Positions 56,953-64,000 of a DNA stretch of 64,000 nt are shown here, one piece after another. Origin of the DNA: Methyloversatilis discipulorum (GTDB lineage: Bacteria > Pseudomonadota > Gammaproteobacteria > Burkholderiales > Rhodocyclaceae); contig NZ_AZUP01000001.1 in the NCBI RefSeq assembly GCF_000527135.1, positions 3,745,535-3,809,534 of the forward strand, read 5' to 3'. The stretch's first letter is position 1. Each line of letters opens with the position of its first letter. A program made the position numbers and the translations under genes. The notes beneath the pieces are model-generated. The model saw nothing but the letters and a program-made list of their open reading frames with translations, had not been told where the DNA came from and searched no databases.

Positions 56953-57666
56953 TCAGCCGCGACGACGGGCGCGCAGACCGATCAGACCCAGCCCGGCCAG
57001 CAGCATGGCGTAGGTTTCGGGTTCCGGCACCGCGGCGACCTCGACCGTCAGCAGCGGACGATCGCTGACCATGAAGCCTTCGGCGCTGTAGAAGTCGATA
57101 CCGTTGGTGCCATTCGGCATGAAGGGCAGCAGCGCCCAGCCGTAGCCCGGCACGTCGCCGTCCTGCATGCGGCGCAGGGCGTCGGTGAAATCCAGCACCA
57201 GGGTGCCGGATTCGATGTTGGCATCGCCGTTGTCCGCACCGATGGTGAGGAAGGGCAGCATGGCGGCTTCCAGACCGTCGGTCTGTATGCCGTCGCCCAT
57301 GGTGTTCCAGGTGGCCGAGGCGGAGTTCCAGTCGCTCAGCATGTCGTAGAAACGGATGCCGCTGCCGGCGCTGGTGATCTGCAGCGTCAGCGTGGCGGAC
57401 ACGACGGTTTCACCGGCCTTGATCTGGTTCGCTGCGTTGCCGAACAGGTTGTCGAAGCGCAGCAACACGTGGTTCGGCGAACCGTTGTCTGAGGCGTCGA
57501 TGCTCACTTCCTGCTCGTAGCCACTGCTTGCGTCGGGGTCGCTGCTGTACATCGTCACGTCCATCGTGCCGTCGTAGCCGCCGGCGCCTTGCTGGAAGGT
57601 GTAGGTTGCGGCGAACGCCGGTGCGGCCGCGAACAGCGCGGCCGCGATCAGGGATTTGCTCAACAT
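56953..57666 (-). CDS. PEP-CTERM sorting-domain protein with DNRLRE domain
   Basis: A 237-residue exported protein. It has an N-terminal signal peptide (cut near AFA-ATY, residue 19), a beta-rich DNRLRE-type domain (SIDASDNGSPNHVLLRF, QIKAGETVVSATLTLQI, WNSASATWNTMGDGI) and a C-terminal exosortase signal: VPEPETYAML, a hydrophobic helix LAGLGLIG and basic RARRRG. It should be cut and anchored by the exosortase XrtA. DNRLRE domains are found in extracellular structural proteins, so it may be a matrix protein. It lies 71 bases after the PhoX gene but behind a hairpin. Confidence 0.93.
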   Translation of the reverse strand: MLSKSLIAAALFAAAPAFAATYTFQQGAGGYDGTMDVTMYSSDPDASSGYEQEVSIDASDNGSPNHVLLRFDNLFGNAANQIKAGETVVSATLTLQITSAGSGIRFYDMLSDWNSASATWNTMGDGIQTDGLEAAMLPFLTIGADNGDANIESGTLVLDFTDALRRMQDGDVPGYGWALLPFMPNGTNGIDFYSAEGFMVSDRPLLTVEVAAVPEPETYAMLLAGLGLIGLRARRRG

Positions 57667-57688
57667 GGGAAGCCTCTCGAATCGGAAA

Positions 57689-57712
57689 GGGCCGGCGCGC
57701 GTGCGCCGGCCC
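57689..57712 (-). terminator. Hairpin after the PhoX gene
   Basis: GGGCCGGCGC and GCGCCGGCCC form a perfect 10-bp stem with a 4-base loop. Read on the minus strand it is followed by TTTCC. It lies between phoX and the downstream PEP-CTERM gene and could end or reduce transcription into the latter. Confidence 0.6.
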
Positions 57713-57737
57713 GGAACTGCGGACTGCAGGAGTGCGA

Positions 57738-59234
57738 TTACAGCGCGCCGTTATCCCACGGGCCGGTGATCGCGTAGGTGATGCCCGGCGACTGCACGTT
57801 CACGAACAGCCATTCGTTGTGGAAGGTCGCGCCGCAGAACTCCGAGGTCATCGAGTTGCTGCTGAAGCTGCGGCCGGACGGACGGGTGTAGGTGCCGATG
57901 GCGCCACTGCGGAAGTCGGCGTTGTTGGCGATGAACGGGAACACGGTGCCGTCGGTGGTCAGACCGTGGCAGCGCGAGACCGAGTTGCCGCCGTCTTCGC
58001 ACAGGATCAGGCTGCCGCGCGGGCTCCATGCGATGTTGTCCGGGTTGTCGCAGACGTCAGCGCCGGACGATTCGTAGACCAGCGTGAAGGTTTCTCGACG
58101 CGGGTCGTAGGCGAAGATCTGGCCCTTGCCGGCGGCACCGCCGCTGGTCGAGCACACGTAGATCACGCCGTTGCCGTACCACACGCCTTCGCCGCGCACG
58201 ATGCTCGACGCACCCTGCATGATGCCCTGGGCGACCACGCCACCGTAGGAGGTGCCGCTGATGAAGGGCTTGTTCGGCTCGTCGATATTCACCCACTCGA
58301 CGTCGAAGGTGGTGCCCGGAGCCTGCGCCACGCCGGTGTTGTAGTAGCCGTAGCTGACACCGTTGATGGTGCGGGTCGCGTTGTTGGCGGTCTTCAGCTT
58401 CATCATCTGCAGCTTGCCGCCCATTTCCGGACGACCGATGACGTTCGGGATGAAGCGGTAGAAGCCGGACGGCGTGCTGTCCTCGGTTTCGTAGATGATG
58501 CCGGTGACCGGATCAACGGCGACGGCTTCATGGCTGAAACAGCCCATGTCGACCAGCGGAACCGGCTTGGCGACGCCGGTGGCCGGCACGTCGAAGCAGT
58601 AGCCGTGCTGTTTGGAGGCGCCGTTGTGCGGGCCGTCCGACGTTTCTTCACAGGTGATCCACGAGTTCCACGGGGTCGGGCCGCCAGCGCAGTTGCGGAT
58701 GGTGCCGGAGATCGACGCGTAGGCGCCGACCCACTGCTTGGTGCGCGGCGAGAACACGAGGTTGGTCGTGCCGCCGTTGCACAGCGGGTCATAGGTGATC
58801 TTCGGGTTGGCGTACGAACCGGCGGTGCGGCTGCCCTGCTCGTGGTTGCGTACCAGCACGATCTTGTTCGCGTCGGCGGCGACCACGGCCATGCCGTCGT
58901 GCGCACCCGGGGTGGCGATGCCGTCGGTCATCGTGTCGCCGGTCCAGCCGTAGGACCAGTACTTGAAACCTTCCGGCAGTTGCAGCAGCGGCAGGCCGGT
59001 CACTTCATCGGCGACCGGGGCGAGCGGGCCGTAATCCGGGCTGAACGGCAGCTGAACGGCGTGCGCCTTCTTCGAGCCGAGGATGCTGAAGGGCATCGCG
59101 ACGGTGGCGGCGGCAGCGACGCCGCTCTTCAGGAAGCCGCGACGGCCGTAGGTCCAGTGCGGGTCCATGTCCTTCGCGGCGTCGGCCTTGCTGAAGTCGC
59201 GCAGGACGTCGATCAGGTCGTCTTGATGGTTCAT
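57738..59234 (-). CDS. PhoX-like phosphatase (DUF839), Tat-exported
   Basis: A 498-residue protein with a Tat signal (YGRRGFLKSGVAAAATVAM, RR at 31-32, cut near AHA at 59). The mature domain has the PhoX/DUF839 pattern: LVRNHEQGSRTAGSYANPK, GTIRNCAGGPTPWNSWITCEE in two parts, CFSHEAVAVDPVTGIIYETED in two parts, FYRFIPNV and LILCEDGGNSVSRCHGL. PhoX enzymes are calcium/iron-dependent alkaline phosphatases, usually induced by phosphate starvation. It lies 42 bases downstream of a PEP-CTERM gene and upstream of another. Activity on phosphoesters is likely but not certain for every DUF839 protein. Confidence 0.88.
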   Translation of the reverse strand: MNHQDDLIDVLRDFSKADAAKDMDPHWTYGRRGFLKSGVAAAATVAMPFSILGSKKAHAVQLPFSPDYGPLAPVADEVTGLPLLQLPEGFKYWSYGWTGDTMTDGIATPGAHDGMAVVAADANKIVLVRNHEQGSRTAGSYANPKITYDPLCNGGTTNLVFSPRTKQWVGAYASISGTIRNCAGGPTPWNSWITCEETSDGPHNGASKQHGYCFDVPATGVAKPVPLVDMGCFSHEAVAVDPVTGIIYETEDSTPSGFYRFIPNVIGRPEMGGKLQMMKLKTANNATRTINGVSYGYYNTGVAQAPGTTFDVEWVNIDEPNKPFISGTSYGGVVAQGIMQGASSIVRGEGVWYGNGVIYVCSTSGGAAGKGQIFAYDPRRETFTLVYESSGADVCDNPDNIAWSPRGSLILCEDGGNSVSRCHGLTTDGTVFPFIANNADFRSGAIGTYTRPSGRSFSSNSMTSEFCGATFHNEWLFVNVQSPGITYAITGPWDNGAL

Positions 59235-59276
59235 TGTTGTCTCTCCGTTGTGAGTGTGTAGGGCCGTGCGGATGGA

Positions 59277-59840
59277 TCAGGCGCGACGGCGGGCGGCGGC
59301 ACCGATCAGGCCGAGGCCGGCCAGCAGCAGCGCGTAGGTTTCGGGCTCCGGCACCGAGGCGGTGATGGTGTAGCCGAGCTGGCCGACGCCGACGTTGTCG
59401 CTATAGTCGGCGATGGCGAGCACGAACAGGCCATTGCCGTAGTCATTGAAGAAGCTCGCGCTGGCCGCTTCACCGGCGCCGGCGAAAGGGTTGGACGGCG
59501 TGCCGTCAGCGCCGGTCACGAACATCGTGGTCAGCGAGCTGCTGCCGAGGTCGAAGTAGTTGGCGGTATCGCTCTCGACGCCGTACCAGATACCGAAAAT
59601 GACGTCGAGCGTCGGATCCGTCGGGGTGACGGTGATCGACACTTCGCTCAGGAAATCGGCCTTGAAGGTCCAGAAGGACCAGTTTTCGGCGCCGCCGATG
59701 AAGGAATAGCTTTCGGCGGCGACTGTGCCGGCCGTGCTGCCGCTGCCGAACTGGCCGCTGATGGTCGGGGCGGCCGCCTGGGCGCCGGCCGACATCAGGC
59801 CGGCCAGCAGGGCAGCCGCAAGGGTGGAACGCGTGAACAT
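59277..59840 (-). CDS. PEP-CTERM sorting-domain protein
   Basis: A 187-residue exported protein with a signal peptide (cut near AQA-AAP, residue 23), a beta-rich middle part (SYSFIGGAENWSFWTF, VSITVTPTDPTLDVIFG) without a known domain, and a C-terminal sorting signal: VPEPETYALL, LAGLGLIG and basic ARRRA. It is a predicted XrtA substrate. GGAGAG precedes the ATG. It is the first gene of a run followed by phoX and a second PEP-CTERM gene. The middle domain resembles pre-peptidase-like beta sandwiches only loosely. Confidence 0.92.
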   Translation of the reverse strand: MFTRSTLAAALLAGLMSAGAQAAAPTISGQFGSGSTAGTVAAESYSFIGGAENWSFWTFKADFLSEVSITVTPTDPTLDVIFGIWYGVESDTANYFDLGSSSLTTMFVTGADGTPSNPFAGAGEAASASFFNDYGNGLFVLAIADYSDNVGVGQLGYTITASVPEPETYALLLAGLGLIGAAARRRA

Positions 59841-59898
59841 GGGACTCTCCGGTCTGGGTTGAGACGCGGAAAGTCTGGCGGGCGACGATGTCCTGCCA

Positions 59899-59915
59899 GT
59901 TAATCTCCCGTTAAT
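59899..59915 (-). promoter_or_regulatory. 11-base-spaced direct repeat (Pho-box-like) upstream of the PEP-CTERM/phoX run
   Basis: GTTAAT occurs at 59899-59904 and again at 59910-59915, exactly 11 bases apart, 60-75 bases upstream of the gene start at 59840. PhoB boxes consist of repeats with this 11-base period, but the repeat sequence differs from CTGTCAT. The adjoining CTGCCA (59893-59898) is a closer match to that consensus. Confidence 0.35.
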
Positions 59916-59968
59916 GTTCGACGCGGGAAGTCATAGGCCGTTTGGCCGATGGCTATGGTCCGGTCGGA

Positions 59969-61372
59969 CTATCGGCTGGCGAGTGAACCCAGGGTGGCGA
60001 GTGCGGTATCGACCCGCGCGTCCCAGCGGACGGCACACATCAGGCGGATGCAGTTGCGGTACTTGCCTTGCGGCGAGAACAGCGGGCCCGGCGCGATGCT
60101 GATGCCGGCGGCCAGCGCCCGTGACTGCAGCGCCAGCGCGTCGATATGCTCGGGCAGCTCCACCCACAGGATGAAACCGCCGGCCGGGCGCGTGCAGCGC
60201 GTGCCGGGCGGGAAGTGGCGGGCGATCGCCGTCTGCATCCGCTCCATCTGTTCGGCGTACTGCCGGCGGATGCGCGCCATGTGCCGCTCCGGCCGGCCGC
60301 TGGCCAGGTAGTCGGCAAGCGCGCGCTGCGGCAGCAGGGCGGTGGCCATGGTGCTGCCGTACTTCAGTCGCTCGACCTCGCGCCGCCAGCGCCCGGCGAC
60401 GATCCAGCCGATGCGCAGGCCGGGCGCCAGCGTTTTCGAGAAGGACGAGCACAGCAGCACGTGGCCGGTGCGGTCCCAGGCCTTGGCCACACGCGGGCGT
60501 TCGCCGTCGTGCGCCAGCTCGCCGTAGATGTCGTCCTCGATCAGCGCGATGCCGCGACTGGACAGCATCTGCACGATGCGCCGCTTGTGCGCGTCCGGCA
60601 TCAGCGCGCCGCTCGGGTTGCTGAAGCTGGTGCAGGCGAGGCAGGCCTTGACCGGCCACTTTTCCAGCGCCAGTTCGAGTGCGTCCGGGCTGAGGCCGGT
60701 CTGTGCGTCGGTCGGGATTTCGAGGGCCTTCAGGCCCAGCGATTCGATCAGTTGCAGCGTGCCGAAGAAAGCCGGCGACTCGATGGCGACCACGTCGCCC
60801 GGCTGGGTGGTTGCGCGCAGCGCCAGCGTCAGTGCTTCCTGGCAACCGGTGGTGATGACGATGTCGTCAGGGTGAATCTGGCAGCCGGAATCGACTGCGC
60901 GGCGGGCGATCTGCACGCGCAGCGCCTCTTCGCCGATGAACTCGCCGTAGCGCGCGCTGCCGGCGTCGTCCGCGCGCAGGGCGCGGCCGAGGCTGGCCCG
61001 GATGTCCTTCACCGGCAGGAAGTCGGCGTGCGGAATCGCGGTGCTGAACACCAGCAGGTCGTCGCGGTGCGATGCGCGCATCACCTGGGCGACCCGTTCC
61101 GACATCGTGACCTCGCCCGGCGATTCGTCGTCGCAGGTCTGGCAGGCGCGCGGCGGCAGCGCTTCCGGCGTGCGTGCGTAGAAGCCGGACTGCGGTCGCG
61201 CCTCCAGCCAGCCCTGCGCTTCGAGTTTGCGATAGGCCGAAATGCAGGTGGCGATGCTCAGGCCCTGCTGCAGCGCGATGCGCCGTACGGACGGCAGGCG
61301 CTGGCCGGGTGGGTAAAGACCGGCGCGGATGTCCGAGCGCAGCCGGTCGGCGAGTTGTTCGTAGCGGTTCAT
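59969..61372 (-). CDS. MocR-type transcriptional regulator (GntR HTH + aminotransferase domain)
   Basis: A 467-residue PdxR/MocR-family regulator. The GntR winged helix covers about residues 1-70 (YEQLADRLRSDIRAGLYPPG, SVRRIALQQGLSIATCISAYR in two parts). The rest is a fold-type I aminotransferase domain with the PLP-binding lysine in SSFSKTLAPGLRIGW and FSNPSGALMPD. These proteins use PLP-bound ligands to regulate a neighbouring gene. The ATG at 61372 has GAGGA upstream. It is divergent from a tautomerase operon, its most likely target. Confidence 0.93.
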   Translation of the reverse strand: MNRYEQLADRLRSDIRAGLYPPGQRLPSVRRIALQQGLSIATCISAYRKLEAQGWLEARPQSGFYARTPEALPPRACQTCDDESPGEVTMSERVAQVMRASHRDDLLVFSTAIPHADFLPVKDIRASLGRALRADDAGSARYGEFIGEEALRVQIARRAVDSGCQIHPDDIVITTGCQEALTLALRATTQPGDVVAIESPAFFGTLQLIESLGLKALEIPTDAQTGLSPDALELALEKWPVKACLACTSFSNPSGALMPDAHKRRIVQMLSSRGIALIEDDIYGELAHDGERPRVAKAWDRTGHVLLCSSFSKTLAPGLRIGWIVAGRWRREVERLKYGSTMATALLPQRALADYLASGRPERHMARIRRQYAEQMERMQTAIARHFPPGTRCTRPAGGFILWVELPEHIDALALQSRALAAGISIAPGPLFSPQGKYRNCIRLMCAVRWDARVDTALATLGSLASR

Positions 61373-61400
61373 GCGGCGTCCTCTCGCGATGGCGATCGAT

Positions 61401-61461
61401 ACTGTACTGTGCGACATTTTTTGTCGACCGGTACAGTTCGTGCGCACAGTTGGCAGTACAG
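61401..61461. promoter_or_regulatory. Cluster of GTACAG repeats in the MocR/tautomerase divergent region
   Basis: ACTGTAC (61401-61407) and GTACAGT (61431-61437) form an inverted pair; GTACAG recurs at 61456-61461. Between them CGACA-TTTTT-TGTCG (61412-61426) forms a second dyad. MocR regulators bind spaced repeats in the divergent region, so these are candidate operators. No -35/-10 pair was assigned in the 193-base gap. Confidence 0.5.
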
Positions 61462-61565
61462 ATGCGCGCGGATCTGGATTGTGCCGGTCCAAAAACCGCT
61501 TCCTGTGCATCGACCGTCACAGTTGCCGACGGCATGATCCGGTCATCCCATGAAGGAGTCCCGCG

Positions 61566-61961
61566 ATGCCGATGATCACGCTGCAACTGTCCCGCCCGCT
61601 CGACGCCGAGACGCGCCTCGCCGTGACCCGCGCGGTGACCGACCTGACGGCCGAGATACTCGGCAAGAAGCGCGAGCTGACCGCGCTGTCCATCGGCCAC
61701 AGCGAACACTGGTCGGTCGGCGCGGAGGCGGTCGGCGGTGCACTGACCGCCTTCCACCTCGAAGTCCGCGTCACCGCTGGCACCAATACGAAGCCGGAGA
61801 AGGCGAACTATCTGTCCGCCGTCTGGCAGTCGCTGGACGAACTGATCGGTCCGCTGCACCCGGCCAGCTACATCGTGGTCAGCGATCTGGCGGCGGATTC
61901 GTGGGGCTATGCCGGCGAGACACAGGAGCTGCGTCATGTCCGCGCACGCCTGGCTCAGTGA
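61566..61961 (+). CDS. Tautomerase superfamily protein (4-oxalocrotonate tautomerase-like)
   Basis: A 131-residue protein with Pro immediately after the start Met (MPMITLQLSRPL), so Pro1 would be the catalytic base as in the superfamily. AVTDLTAEILGKKRELTALSI matches the 4-OT helix and strand. It is longer than classical 60-residue 4-OT and appears to hold two beta-alpha-beta units. The substrate is unknown. The ATG has GAAGGAG upstream. It is the first gene of a four-gene run opposite the MocR gene and overlaps the next gene. Confidence 0.8.
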   Translation: MPMITLQLSRPLDAETRLAVTRAVTDLTAEILGKKRELTALSIGHSEHWSVGAEAVGGALTAFHLEVRVTAGTNTKPEKANYLSAVWQSLDELIGPLHPASYIVVSDLAADSWGYAGETQELRHVRARLAQ

Positions 61962-62133
61962 AGTGGCGCGCCGGCTGCGCGAAGCCCGCCGGCAACGTCG
62001 TGCGCGTGCAGAATTGCGGGCGATGAACGATCTCGAACTGCGCGACCTCGGCCTCGGCCGCTCGGACATTGCGTCGGTACTCGGCGGACGCTTCGAGGAA
62101 GGGTTTCGCGCGCAGGCGGAACGCCTGCACTGA
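61936..62133 (+). CDS. DUF1127 family small basic protein
   Basis: A 65-residue Arg-rich protein. The helix LREARRQRRARAELRAM is followed by NDLELRDLGLGRSDIASVL, the DUF1127/YjiS pattern. DUF1127 proteins in alphaproteobacteria influence small RNA turnover and phosphate or stress physiology, but their mechanism is not settled. It overlaps the tautomerase gene by 26 bases, with CAGGAG inside that gene. Confidence 0.88.
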   Translation: MSAHAWLSEVARRLREARRQRRARAELRAMNDLELRDLGLGRSDIASVLGGRFEEGFRAQAERLH

Positions 62134-62146
62134 TTCCGGAGCTGCA

Positions 62147-62647
62147 ATGATCAAGGCGCACACGCTGAACATGGCCGGCTATCACGTCTGGGCTTACGAA
62201 CGCCTTTTCGCGTCGCTCGAGGCCGTCAGCGACGCCGACTGGCGCGCGGACCACGGGCTGTTCTTCAAGAGCCTGCACGGCACCCTCAATCATCTGCTGC
62301 TGGCCGACCTGATCTGGTATGGCCGCTTCACCGGTCAGCCGTACGCGGCCGCCTCGCTCGCCGACGAGGTCGAGTCCGATCGTACGGCGCTGCTGCAGCG
62401 TGCGCGTGCGCAGGCGTCGCGCTGGCTCGACCTTGTCGAGGCCACTGACGAGAAGGCCTTCGGCGGCCGACTGCGCTATCCGAACATGGCGGGTCAGCCC
62501 TGCGACACGCCCTGGGCCGGCACGCTGCTGCACGTGTTCAATCACGCGACGCACCACCGCGGCCAGATGTCGGCGGTTGCCACGCGCCTGGGCCAGCCGG
62601 CGCCGGAGATGGATTTCGTCTACTTCCTGCGCCTGAGCGGTCTGTGA
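62147..62647 (+). CDS. DinB family protein
   Basis: A 166-residue four-helix bundle protein of the DinB/YfiT group. Possible metal ligands are the His in SLHGTLNHLLLADLIWY and the pair in FNHATHHRGQMSAV. Family members are often thiol-dependent transferases or of unknown function, and the name refers to a damage-inducible Bacillus gene, not the polymerase. It lies 13 bases after DUF1127 and overlaps the next gene by 4. Confidence 0.88.
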   Translation: MIKAHTLNMAGYHVWAYERLFASLEAVSDADWRADHGLFFKSLHGTLNHLLLADLIWYGRFTGQPYAAASLADEVESDRTALLQRARAQASRWLDLVEATDEKAFGGRLRYPNMAGQPCDTPWAGTLLHVFNHATHHRGQMSAVATRLGQPAPEMDFVYFLRLSGL

Positions 62648-63558
62648 GCGGGCGGGAGGCGCCCGCGCCCGAAGACATCGAGTTCGCCGCGACCGACGGC
62701 TATCGACTGCGTGGCCGGCTATGGCAGCCCGCGCACGACGATGGCCGCAGACCGGCGGTCATCGTCTGTTGTGCCACCGGGGTCGCTGCCCGCTATTACG
62801 GACGTTTCGCCGGCTGGCTCGCCGCGCACGGGCTGCCGGCCATGACCTTCGACTACCGCGGCATCGGCGAAAGCCGCTACGGCAGCCTGCGCGGTCTGCG
62901 CGCGACCAAGCACGACTGGGGCGCGCTCGACACCGATGCGGCGATCTGCGCGCTGGCTGCCCGCTTCCCCGGGCGCACGCTGGTCGGCGTTGGTCACAGC
63001 ATCGGCGGCTTCTGTCTCGGATCGGCGCCGTCGAACGTGCGCCTGGCGCGGCTGCTGCTGGTCGGCTCGCAGTACGCCTACTGGCCGGACTACGCGCCGC
63101 GCCAGCGCTTCGGCTACCTGTTGCGCTGGCACCTGCTGATGCCGCTGCTGGCCGCGCTGATGGGCTACTTTCCGGGCAAGCGTCTGGGCTGGCTGGAGGA
63201 CTTGCCGCGCGGCGTGGCGCTCGAATGGGGCCTGCGGCTGTGGCCGGAGTTCGACCGGCTCTACCGCTGGTTGCCCGGCGCGTCCGGCGCCCCGGACGGC
63301 GAAGCGGCGCGCGCCGCCTTCGCCGGCTATCGCGGCGAGGTGCTGGCCTGCGCGTCGGCAGATGACCCCTACGCGACGCCGGTCGCGATGGAACGCCTGC
63401 TCGGCTGGTTCGCGCAGGCGCGCACGCGTCAGGTGCAGTTACTGCCCGCCCGCTTCGGCCTGACCCGGATCGGCCACTTCGCGCCCTTCCATTCCGACAT
63501 GCAGCGCGCGCTGTGGCCGCTCGGCCTGAAGTGGTTGCGCGGACGCCGCAGCCGCTGA
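62644..63558 (+). CDS. Alpha/beta hydrolase (cytoplasmic)
   Basis: A 304-residue hydrolase with TFDYRGIGESRYG and nucleophile elbow GVGHSIGGFCLG; the catalytic His is probably in RIGHFAPFHSDM near the end. No signal peptide. The GTG at 62644 overlaps the DinB stop. It resembles the uncharacterised COG4757-like hydrolases. The substrate is unknown; context suggests a function shared with the tautomerase. Confidence 0.85.
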   Translation: MSGREAPAPEDIEFAATDGYRLRGRLWQPAHDDGRRPAVIVCCATGVAARYYGRFAGWLAAHGLPAMTFDYRGIGESRYGSLRGLRATKHDWGALDTDAAICALAARFPGRTLVGVGHSIGGFCLGSAPSNVRLARLLLVGSQYAYWPDYAPRQRFGYLLRWHLLMPLLAALMGYFPGKRLGWLEDLPRGVALEWGLRLWPEFDRLYRWLPGASGAPDGEAARAAFAGYRGEVLACASADDPYATPVAMERLLGWFAQARTRQVQLLPARFGLTRIGHFAPFHSDMQRALWPLGLKWLRGRRSR

Positions 63559-63571
63559 TCGGGCGCGACGG

Positions 63572-64000
63572 TCAGCGCGTGCTGCGCAGCAGCGACTTCA
63601 TTGCCGCGTCCTTCGGCAGCACGTAATCGTGCGCCGCCAGCGCGACATTGGTGGCCGGGTCGATCACCTTCAGATTGATGAACACCATGTCTTCCGCCGC
63701 GCCATAGGTGCCGACGATGACGGCGCGCGCCTGATGCGAGCGCGCGAGATCCTTGATCTCACGGGTGAGCATCATTTCGCCCTGGTGCTGGCGCACATAG
63801 ACGTTGTTGCGGAACTTCATTTCCACCATGTGGTAACCGGCGCGCGAAAAGCGTGACGACACGTGCTCTGACACCAGCCGGCCCAGCGTGGACGACTGAT
63901 CCAGCGCGTCGATGTTCACCACGGTGGCGATGATGAGCGGATTGCCGCTGCCGATCGAATTGTCGATCTGGCTGAGCAGCGCATCGGCCGCCTTGTAGTT
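63572..64000 (-). CDS. FlgO-family lipoprotein-like protein, C-terminal part (runs off the window)
   Basis: The last 142 codons of a gene that starts beyond base 64000. The visible part, including ADALLSQIDNSI at the edge, then ALDQSSTLGRLVSEHVSSRF, VVEMKFR-like strands, GEMMLTREIKDLA and AVIVGTYG, matches the FlgO domain (outer-membrane protein family tied to the flagellum in Vibrio). The N-terminus and any lipobox are not visible. It converges on the hydrolase with 13 bases between stops. Confidence 0.6.
   Translation of the reverse strand, partial: NYKAADALLSQIDNSIGSGNPLIIATVVNIDALDQSSTLGRLVSEHVSSRFSRAGYHMVEMKFRNNVYVRQHQGEMMLTREIKDLARSHQARAVIVGTYGAAEDMVFINLKVIDPATNVALAAHDYVLPKDAAMKSLLRSTR

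Noticed and set aside
59885..59900. Possible sigma-54 promoter (minus strand TGGCAGG) before the PEP-CTERM/phoX run.
   Set aside because: The -12 position reads TC rather than GC, leaving only the -24 half matched.

Overview
The window reads as a contiguous piece of a G+C-rich betaproteobacterial chromosome. The best lineage guess is Rhodocyclales, with Methyloversatilis as the closest genus I can suggest from memory of gene content. Supporting signs are the XrtA/PEP-CTERM regulators PrsK-PrsR-PrsT, the order lolB-ispE-tRNA-Gln-prs-rplY-pth-ychF, the ftsY-ftsE-ftsX run and the ubiC-ubiA pair. No insertion sequence, prophage, integrase or CRISPR array was seen, and coding density is very high: no gap between genes exceeds about 260 bases.

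Bases 1-20157 are the right-hand part of an exopolysaccharide locus of the exosortase (XrtA/PEP-CTERM) type. On the minus strand lie a heparinase II/III-type protein fused to two VanZ-like membrane domains, an SGNH-hydrolase-like protein, an MBOAT O-acyltransferase, a methyltransferase and the start of a glycosyltransferase. A divergent gene encodes a NodB-like deacetylase. On the plus strand follow the polyprenyl-phosphate sugar transferase, PrsK (histidine kinase), PrsR (sigma-54 activator), PrsT (giant TPR lipoprotein), a UDP-N-acetylhexosamine dehydrogenase and 4-epimerase (TviB/TviC type), a Sel1-SLT lytic transglycosylase and a trypsin-like protease. Together they suggest a polymer containing an acetamido-uronic acid, with acylation, deacetylation and lyase steps arranged much as in alginate systems. 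The exosortase and the polymerase/export genes are not in the window and presumably lie to the left.

Bases 20158-38442 are mostly housekeeping. They hold hemA-prfA-prmC-grxD; the minus-strand cell-division group ftsY-ftsE-ftsX with dacB; a catalytic/non-catalytic pair of M16 peptidases; rsmD-coaD-YfhL-type ferredoxin; a dynamin-like GTPase after mutM; and a TPR lipoprotein-lolB-ispE run.

Bases 38484-49955 hold tRNA-Gln(UUG), prs (with a structured leader), rplY, pth, ychF, a DUF1579 protein, a thioredoxin-fold DUF255 protein, a glutathione S-transferase, a thioredoxin, gluQRS, slyX, queG, tsaE and a Tat-exported N-acetylmuramoyl-L-alanine amidase.

Bases 49956-64000 hold cfa; the copper-ATPase/assembly pair ccoI-ccoS behind an FNR-like box; a histidine-rich protein with an internal duplication; ubiC-ubiA; a secreted esterase; and a minus-strand cluster in which a Tat-exported PhoX-like phosphatase lies between two PEP-CTERM sorting substrates. 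Then come a MocR-type regulator divergent from a tautomerase/DUF1127/DinB/hydrolase operon, and the truncated end of a FlgO-like gene. The PEP-CTERM proteins at 57-60 kb are plausible targets of the machinery encoded at 0-20 kb.

Nothing here is a wholly unknown system that I can prove. The strongest leads are the alginate-like modification module with the VanZ-VanZ-heparinase fusion, the PhoX/PEP-CTERM cluster with 11-base-spaced repeats upstream, two structured leader candidates (before prs and before the glutathione S-transferase), and the histidine-rich repeat protein beside ccoIS.
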